NCBI GenBank assembly: GCA_002328485.1
Contig: DCUF01000070.1
Coordinates: 47,114 to 111,113 of the forward strand
DNA from: Deltaproteobacteria bacterium UBA2221
GTDB lineage: Bacteria > Desulfobacterota > Syntrophorhabdia > Syntrophorhabdales > WCHB1-27
Direction: 5' to 3'
DNA length: 64,000 nucleotides
Both the position numbers and the translations under genes were made by a program. This document shows positions 59,719 to 64,000 of this stretch, piece by piece. How positions within the stretch are numbered: position 1 is the first letter of the stretch; the number at the start of each line of letters is the position of its first letter. Under the pieces are notes generated by a model that was not told the DNA's origin, ran no database searches, and was given only the letters and a program-made list of their open reading frames with translations.

Positions 59719-61590
59719 CTATATAAAGGTTTCGAAATAAGAAGGGGAGCCGACCGTCGGCCTCTCATTCCAGCCGTGTCTTTCTCGACCATGGCGTTCC
59801 CTCTGCCACTGCCCCTGTCCTTCCCGCTCGTCGTCGCCTATTGCGCTAATCGATATGCTGGTGCTCACATTCTTTGTCTCCAGGTTCCTTACGATCAGGT
59901 CTTTCTGACTCTCCAATGCCTTTACCAAGGACTTGTCCTGACACTGTATTCCGATGACGACGGTGCCGGCCCGCTCCTTCATCGCAAGAACCACGGACTC
60001 ACCACCGTCTATCTTCAGCCGAAGCGTGAGATCGGATCGATTCGTTTGGGCGATGTGCTCTACGGTTCGTGCGATACGATCGGCGACAATATCCCCAAAG
60101 GAGGTGGTTCCGTTACTGCCTGTAGCCGTCGCCCTTTCGGTGAATCGCTGTTCGGCCATCCCTTGGCCCAAACCTTGCGAATCCCCTTCCCGCTCTGCAG
60201 ATGACTGGGATCTCGATACTGGCCCCAGGTCCGCGGCCTCGACTGAGCCGTTCCTCCCGAGGATAGATTGGACTTCGCCGACGACCTTCTTTACCGGTCC
60301 GTTCGATTCCTGTGCTGAAACCTGCTGCCCTTGAGCCATTATTTGGCCCGCACCCTCTTCATTTCCCTCATGAAACCTTGAGTAGAATATCTTTGCATGG
60401 TGCCAGGCGTCGTTGCTTTGCCCCTGACCTCTGGCAACCGAACCATTCTGTTCAAGGGACGGGTTCTTGAATGTCTGGGTGAGAGGGTTATCGGTCACGT
60501 TTCTCACAACACGCCCTTCTTTGTATGCAGGGTCCTTCCCTATTCCGTCCCCGTCCTCGCCCCGCCCTTCTCGTCCCCCATCCCCTAATTTTGCCGATTC
60601 CTCCGAATCACCAGCAATGTTACTGCCGGCGCGGGAGGGTGGCATAAAGGCCGAGGGCACTGCCGAAGGGGCTACTCCATTTGCGGCAGGCTGCGCGGCG
60701 GTTGTACCGCTTGTCGTCTGAGCGCTTTCCTCACCTGGATCGAGTTCGGTGCTCGTTTTGGATGCCGAGATACCAGCCTGGGCACCGGACGCAACCGGAT
60801 TTAGCTGTGCCCACATATCCGCAGGATACCCAGACTTCCCGTCAGGGAAACTCTCCAGACCGCCCTCTTGAAGGAGGATATCTTTTCCTGGCTGAGGGAT
60901 GGCCAAGGGCTGTACTGCTCCGCCACTCTTCTCTGCCCGGAGCAGCGTGGCGACTATTTCCGCCATTACGCCTTCATTCGCTCTTCGTTCCTCCACAGAA
61001 TCTTCCTGCGTACGTTTATCCCCTTCGAGCCCTTTCTCGCCGATGCTGCCCGTGATAGGGCCTTTTTGGCCAAGCAACCGGGCGAGGGAAAGCAAGATGG
61101 TCTGTTCCATGCCTCTCGCCGGAACATCGGCTCCGTCGCTCGCTTCCGTAACAAAACCCTCGGACCGAGGATCTGCTTCGTTAATGGTCCTCTGCCCTGC
61201 CAACATTCCCGTCAGACTGGAGATGCGTTCAACCGCTGTCCTTAGTTCCGGTTGACTCTCCATTTCTTGCCGGATCTGCTGGATGAGGGCGATTATTGGA
61301 TTTGCAACTGACTGGCCCGTCTTCCGGCCACTCAGGCAGGCTGCTCCTGATTGGGATGAGAAGATATCTCCGAGAACGGCCCTGATCTCCGGATAGGCGG
61401 CTTGAACCCCAGCCGTCTGTGCCTGATCGGTCCGGCCGTCGATGGTGTCCTGTATCGCCTCCAGGATGGCCATAAATGAACTGCCATCTGTACCTATGCC
61501 TTCAGGTGCTTGTACCCCAGCCGTTGGGACTGCCCCAATCTGAAAGGGGATGAGATTTGCCTGGCCGGGAGTGGAGGTAACTGCTTCCAT
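59719..61590 (-). CDS. fliK: hook-length control protein FliK
   Basis: 623 residues; N-terminal ~450 are low-complexity, Gly/Ser/Glu/Gln-rich, as expected for the ruler part. The C-terminal switch domain has TNRSDLTLRLKIDGGESVVLAMKERAGTVVIGIQCQDKSLVKALESQKDLIVRNL. After it comes an Arg/Glu/Gly-rich tail. The ATG at 61590 has no ribosome binding site and lies a few bases from a predicted transcription start. First gene of fliK-flgD-flgE. Confidence 0.87.
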   Translation of the reverse strand: MEAVTSTPGQANLIPFQIGAVPTAGVQAPEGIGTDGSSFMAILEAIQDTIDGRTDQAQTAGVQAAYPEIRAVLGDIFSSQSGAACLSGRKTGQSVANPIIALIQQIRQEMESQPELRTAVERISSLTGMLAGQRTINEADPRSEGFVTEASDGADVPARGMEQTILLSLARLLGQKGPITGSIGEKGLEGDKRTQEDSVEERRANEGVMAEIVATLLRAEKSGGAVQPLAIPQPGKDILLQEGGLESFPDGKSGYPADMWAQLNPVASGAQAGISASKTSTELDPGEESAQTTSGTTAAQPAANGVAPSAVPSAFMPPSRAGSNIAGDSEESAKLGDGGREGRGEDGDGIGKDPAYKEGRVVRNVTDNPLTQTFKNPSLEQNGSVARGQGQSNDAWHHAKIFYSRFHEGNEEGAGQIMAQGQQVSAQESNGPVKKVVGEVQSILGRNGSVEAADLGPVSRSQSSAEREGDSQGLGQGMAEQRFTERATATGSNGTTSFGDIVADRIARTVEHIAQTNRSDLTLRLKIDGGESVVLAMKERAGTVVIGIQCQDKSLVKALESQKDLIVRNLETKNVSTSISISAIGDDEREGQGQWQRERHGRERHGWNERPTVGSPSYFETFI

Positions 61591-61597
61591 GTGGGGG

Positions 61598-61619
61598 GAT
61601 TATAACAAGAAGCATGCCA
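61598..61619 (-). promoter_or_regulatory. promoter of fliK-flgD-flgE (extended -10, or degenerate sigma-54)
   Basis: On the minus strand TGGCATGCTTCTTGTT (61619-61604) resembles a sigma-54 site with TTGT instead of TTGC, and overlaps TGTTATAAT (61606-61598), an extended -10 box. Either reading puts the start at 61591-61593, next to the fliK ATG at 61590. Confidence 0.5.
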
Positions 61620-61785
61620 GGCTATATAGACATGGAAGTTATTGGAATTATTGTTGTCTAAAGATCAGATGGATAAGGCTTGGGGTGAAAAATTGGATGC
61701 TCGGGCCGGAAATCTTTTCCGCCCAAAGAGAGGATGAGGGTATTCATTGATCGGATGATCGGAAAGAAACTTAATTTCCATCAAC

Positions 61786-62136
61786 TCAGTAAATGGAGCG
61801 GATTCGGCCTGTTCTTTTGTCGATGATCACTTCATCAACAACCGTTCCGTCCCGGTCCAGTATCTCTGCCAGGAAAAACCATCTTCTCTCCGCGATCCTT
61901 CCAACGATCACCGCCTTCCGGCGCACCTCATAATAGCGCTCAATCCCCTGTTTAGCTTCCTCGGGGGTGGTTACTAGTCTCCTCATGCCGTAGGGGCCTC
62001 CCCACCGTCTGCCAGGACAATAGTCCCCGTAGGGCCTTCCCTCGTGCCATCCCCACCCATGATGCTGAGCGAAAGATTCGCGGGGCATGGCGACAAGGGT
62101 CATGGTGATAACAAAAATGGCCAGGAAGAATCTCAT
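61786..62136 (-). CDS. small exported protein of unknown function
   Basis: 116 residues with a signal peptide (1-23, ending SFAQ), a His/Trp/Gly/Arg-rich mature start (HHGWGWHEGRPYG) and a C-terminal part ending AEILDRDGTVVDEVIIDKRTGRIRSIY, which resembles a single PepSY-type beta strand pair. The neighbouring Spy-like gene and sensor kinase suggest a periplasmic stress or metal response. I do not recognise the family. Confidence 0.68.
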   Translation of the reverse strand: MRFFLAIFVITMTLVAMPRESFAQHHGWGWHEGRPYGDYCPGRRWGGPYGMRRLVTTPEEAKQGIERYYEVRRKAVIVGRIAERRWFFLAEILDRDGTVVDEVIIDKRTGRIRSIY

Positions 62137-62163
62137 CGCTTATCCCCAAGGATGTAGGGAGAC

Positions 62164-62187
62164 GGAGCCGCCCATGAGGGGCGCTCC
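62164..62187. other. GC-rich hairpin between two small exported-protein genes
   Basis: GGAGC-GCCC and GGGC-GCTCC arms with a one-base bulge and a 5-nt loop, between the Spy-like gene and the small exported protein on the minus strand. No T-tract follows, so it may only slow or process the transcript. Confidence 0.35.
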
Positions 62188-62203
62188 GCCCCGCAATTCA
62201 AAC

Positions 62204-62647
62204 CTAATTCCACACGGGACAGTTGGGGTTCCCATAGCCCATCGGGCCATAGCCCTTTCCACCAGCCGGTCCGCCCATGCCATGGCCATGGTGCCATCCA
62301 CCTCGACCAAAACCACCCTTACCTGCCCTCCATCCGGCTCCGAATGCGGGCAATCCTTGCTTCTCAGCAGCCGCCTGAATCTTGGTGCGGAGATCGATCA
62401 TTTCCTTCTGCAAGGTGCCGATCTTCTCATGGTTCGGGGTCGCCTGAGCGTACTCGTTCCTCAGTTCCATCCTCTTCACCATAAGCTCATCCCGCAGGGG
62501 CAAGGTCTCCTTCTGAAACTGTTTGAACGCCTTGATATCCACTTGAGCGGGAGGCGTCACCACCGGACCCGACTGCGTCCAGCCATAGATGGCCGAGCAC
62601 AAAACAACAACCGCTACAACCGCTGCCACTACTGATACCTTTTTCAT
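62204..62647 (-). CDS. Spy/ZraP-like periplasmic protein with Gly/His-rich tail
   Basis: 147 residues: signal peptide (1-24), helical middle (FKQFQKETLPLRDELMVKRMELRNEYAQATPNHEKIGTLQKEMIDLRTKIQAAAEKQG) like CpxP/Spy/ZraP chaperones, and a metal-binding-like tail (GKGGFGRGGWHHGHGMGG ... NCPVW). Strong SD AAGGAGG before the ATG. It is 64 nt downstream of a sensor kinase gene, an arrangement typical of zinc or envelope stress systems; that function is inference. Confidence 0.8.
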   Translation of the reverse strand: MKKVSVVAAVVAVVVLCSAIYGWTQSGPVVTPPAQVDIKAFKQFQKETLPLRDELMVKRMELRNEYAQATPNHEKIGTLQKEMIDLRTKIQAAAEKQGLPAFGAGWRAGKGGFGRGGWHHGHGMGGPAGGKGYGPMGYGNPNCPVWN

Positions 62648-62711
62648 CGTCTACCTCCTTGCTGCGTTTTTAATAACTATAAAGGACGACTGTGAAAAGG
62701 CATCGAAGGGA

Positions 62712-64000
62712 TTATGAAGAATTGTGAACGCCCTGTGCAGGGAGAAAGAAGGCGAATGAAGACCCTTTCCCGTATTCGCTTTTCATCTCGATCCACCCTC
62801 CATGCGCCTCGACCAGCTCCTTGACGATCGTCAGCCCTATGCCCAGGCCTTCGCCCGGACCATGGTAAAACCGCTCGAAAACGTGCGGAAGATCCTCTTC
62901 GCCTATCCCTCGGCCGTTATCCTCGACGGTAACAGACCACCCACCCCCCGCCGGCTCCACGGAAACCGAGACCTTGCCGCCCACGTCCGTTGCTTTGAGG
63001 GCGTTGCTCAGCAGATTCAAGACGATCTGACTCAGACGTTCCGGGTCTGCCTGCACCGAGGCATCCTGGTGGCAATGGAGGGCGAGGGCAATGCCCTTTT
63101 CCTCAAAGAGTGAACGTACTCGGTTGATGATATTGCCCAGAAAAAGGTCAAGATTGACAGGTTGGAGTTCCAGCGATAGTCTGCTTGCCTCCGCCCGGTT
63201 CAGGTCCTCGATGCCGTCAACGATCCTTTTCAGCCGACCGGTTTCATCGTAGAGAGATTGAAGGTTAGCAGGATCATTCGAAATCAGGCCATCGATCATC
63301 CCTTCAAGCTCCCCTCGCATCACGCCCAGAGGGGTTCGCAATTCATGAGCAACATCAGCGATCAGCTTGCGCCGCAGCGATTCCTGGATCGAGAGGGCCT
63401 TTGCCATACGGTTGAATGCCCCAGCAAGGTTGCCGACTTCGTCCTGCCTGGTCGTCCTGACCTGCCTCTGCAGATCCCCCTGACTGATGTCAGAGGCCGC
63501 ATCGGCAAGGTCCTTGATGGGCCTGGTCAACCTTTGAGAGAACAGAAAACTGAGAAGGACGGCCACGGCGCCCACGATAGCAACGGACCAGCCGAGAAAG
63601 TCATCGGACCGTCGAACAAAAAGCATCACCTTGGCCGGCCGCAACTGCCTGAGCTCTAGCGTGCCGATCTCCTTACCGCCAAGAAACAGGGGATAAGGGG
63701 TATAATCGCCGGCCCCCGTCGTATCGAGCTGAAAGATTGATTTCAGTCTTGCTATTACGACGGGAGAGGCCCGTCGAACCATTTCCTCAGGGTCGATGAC
63801 CGTCTTTCCCGCTTCGTCCGTCAGCCGTATCTCAAAGCCCATGGTTAGCGCCCATAGAGCATCCCTGAGCTGGTTTTGGGCATTCCATCCGGACTGCCGT
63901 TCGTAGGCGTCCTCCAGGGCAGCCAGAATTCCATACACCCGGTCTTCGGCTTCTCCCTCCAGGTAGGCCTGGAAATCATTGATCATGAGATGACGGAGAA
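62712..64000 (-). CDS. HAMP-type sensor histidine kinase (N-terminus cut by window edge)
   Basis: Periplasmic sensor part (to ~residue 130 of the visible frame), membrane helix (WSVAIVGAVAVLLSFLFS), HAMP (RLTRPIKDLADAASDISQGD), HisKA with phospho-acceptor His in LIADVAHELRTPLGVMRGELEG, and HATPase_c with LSQIVLNLLSNALKAT, VEDNGRGIGEEDLPHVFERFYH and GLGIGLTIVKELVEAHGG. The frame stays open to base 64000, and the first membrane helix is missing, so the gene starts beyond the window. Likely senses the stress countered by the two downstream exported proteins; its response regulator would lie upstream. Confidence 0.93.
   Translation of the reverse strand, partial: LRHLMINDFQAYLEGEAEDRVYGILAALEDAYERQSGWNAQNQLRDALWALTMGFEIRLTDEAGKTVIDPEEMVRRASPVVIARLKSIFQLDTTGAGDYTPYPLFLGGKEIGTLELRQLRPAKVMLFVRRSDDFLGWSVAIVGAVAVLLSFLFSQRLTRPIKDLADAASDISQGDLQRQVRTTRQDEVGNLAGAFNRMAKALSIQESLRRKLIADVAHELRTPLGVMRGELEGMIDGLISNDPANLQSLYDETGRLKRIVDGIEDLNRAEASRLSLELQPVNLDLFLGNIINRVRSLFEEKGIALALHCHQDASVQADPERLSQIVLNLLSNALKATDVGGKVSVSVEPAGGGWSVTVEDNGRGIGEEDLPHVFERFYHGPGEGLGIGLTIVKELVEAHGGWIEMKSEYGKGSSFAFFLPAQGVHNSS

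Noticed and set aside
1..64000. CRISPR arrays, insertion sequences, prophage or rRNA genes
   Set aside because: No spacer-repeat pattern of CRISPR size, no transposase or integrase, and no rRNA motifs seen; the short period-7 and period-8 arrays have no spacers.

Overview
The window looks like a chromosomal segment of a motile, Gram-negative bacterium of deltaproteobacterial type (Desulfobacterota, perhaps Syntrophorhabdus/Syntrophus-like). Evidence: L-ring and P-ring flagellar genes and a pilQ secretin (two membranes), sigma-54 style promoters in front of pilus and flagellar operons, a HEAT-repeat protein inside a chemotaxis operon, and FlaF/FlbT outside the alphaproteobacteria. The taxonomic call is inference from gene style only.

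Layout. 1-12.6 kb (+): the tail of an NtrC-type regulator, a sigma-54 promoter, the major type IV pilin, a run of translationally coupled minor pilins with prepilin peptidase, an O-antigen-ligase-like membrane protein that may glycosylate pilin, then pilMNOPQ behind a second sigma-54-like site, ending with an unrecognised secreted protein. 12.6-22.6 kb: housekeeping (RluB-type pseudouridine synthase, small Fis-type regulator; on the minus strand a LUD protein, a stand-alone IMP cyclohydrolase domain, purD and leuB; radical SAM protein; tRNA-Val(CAC) with yebC; rodZ-ruvC-ruvA-ruvB).

22.8-61.6 kb is one large motility region, almost all on the minus strand. Read in transcription order: fliK-flgD-flgE, terminator, fliL-fliM-fliN-fliO-fliP-fliQ-fliR-flhB-flhA-flhF-flhG-fliA, HDOD protein, cheB-HEAT-cheR-cheY-cheA-cheW, terminator, flgF-flgG-flgA-flgH-flgI-flgJ-flgM-flgN-flgK-flgL, then flagellin (sigma-28-like promoter, terminator), flbT-flaF, small proteins, two response regulators (one REC-GAF-HD-GYP), a PilZ-like protein and motA-motB. 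The rod genes flgB/flgC/fliE, fliF/G/H/I/J and fliD/fliS are not in the window. The regulatory logic visible is the classical hierarchy: sigma-54 for fliL and flgF operons, fliA/flgM for late genes, flagellin from a sigma-28-like site.

61.8-64 kb (-): two small exported proteins (one Spy/ZraP-like with a Gly/His-rich tail) followed upstream by a HAMP-type sensor histidine kinase cut by the window edge, suggesting an envelope or metal stress system.

The least explained structure is non-coding: degenerate tandem arrays with strict 7-nt or 8-nt periods, often in inverted pairs, occupy gaps inside the flagellar superoperon (36.6-36.8, 40.56-40.65, 54.35-54.40, 57.30-57.35, 57.53-57.62 kb), and one of them encodes most of the FlgI signal peptide. 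Also notable are promoters whose predicted start sites fall almost on the first codon (flgF, fliK), and a leuB-operon terminator embedded in the coding end of a convergent gene.
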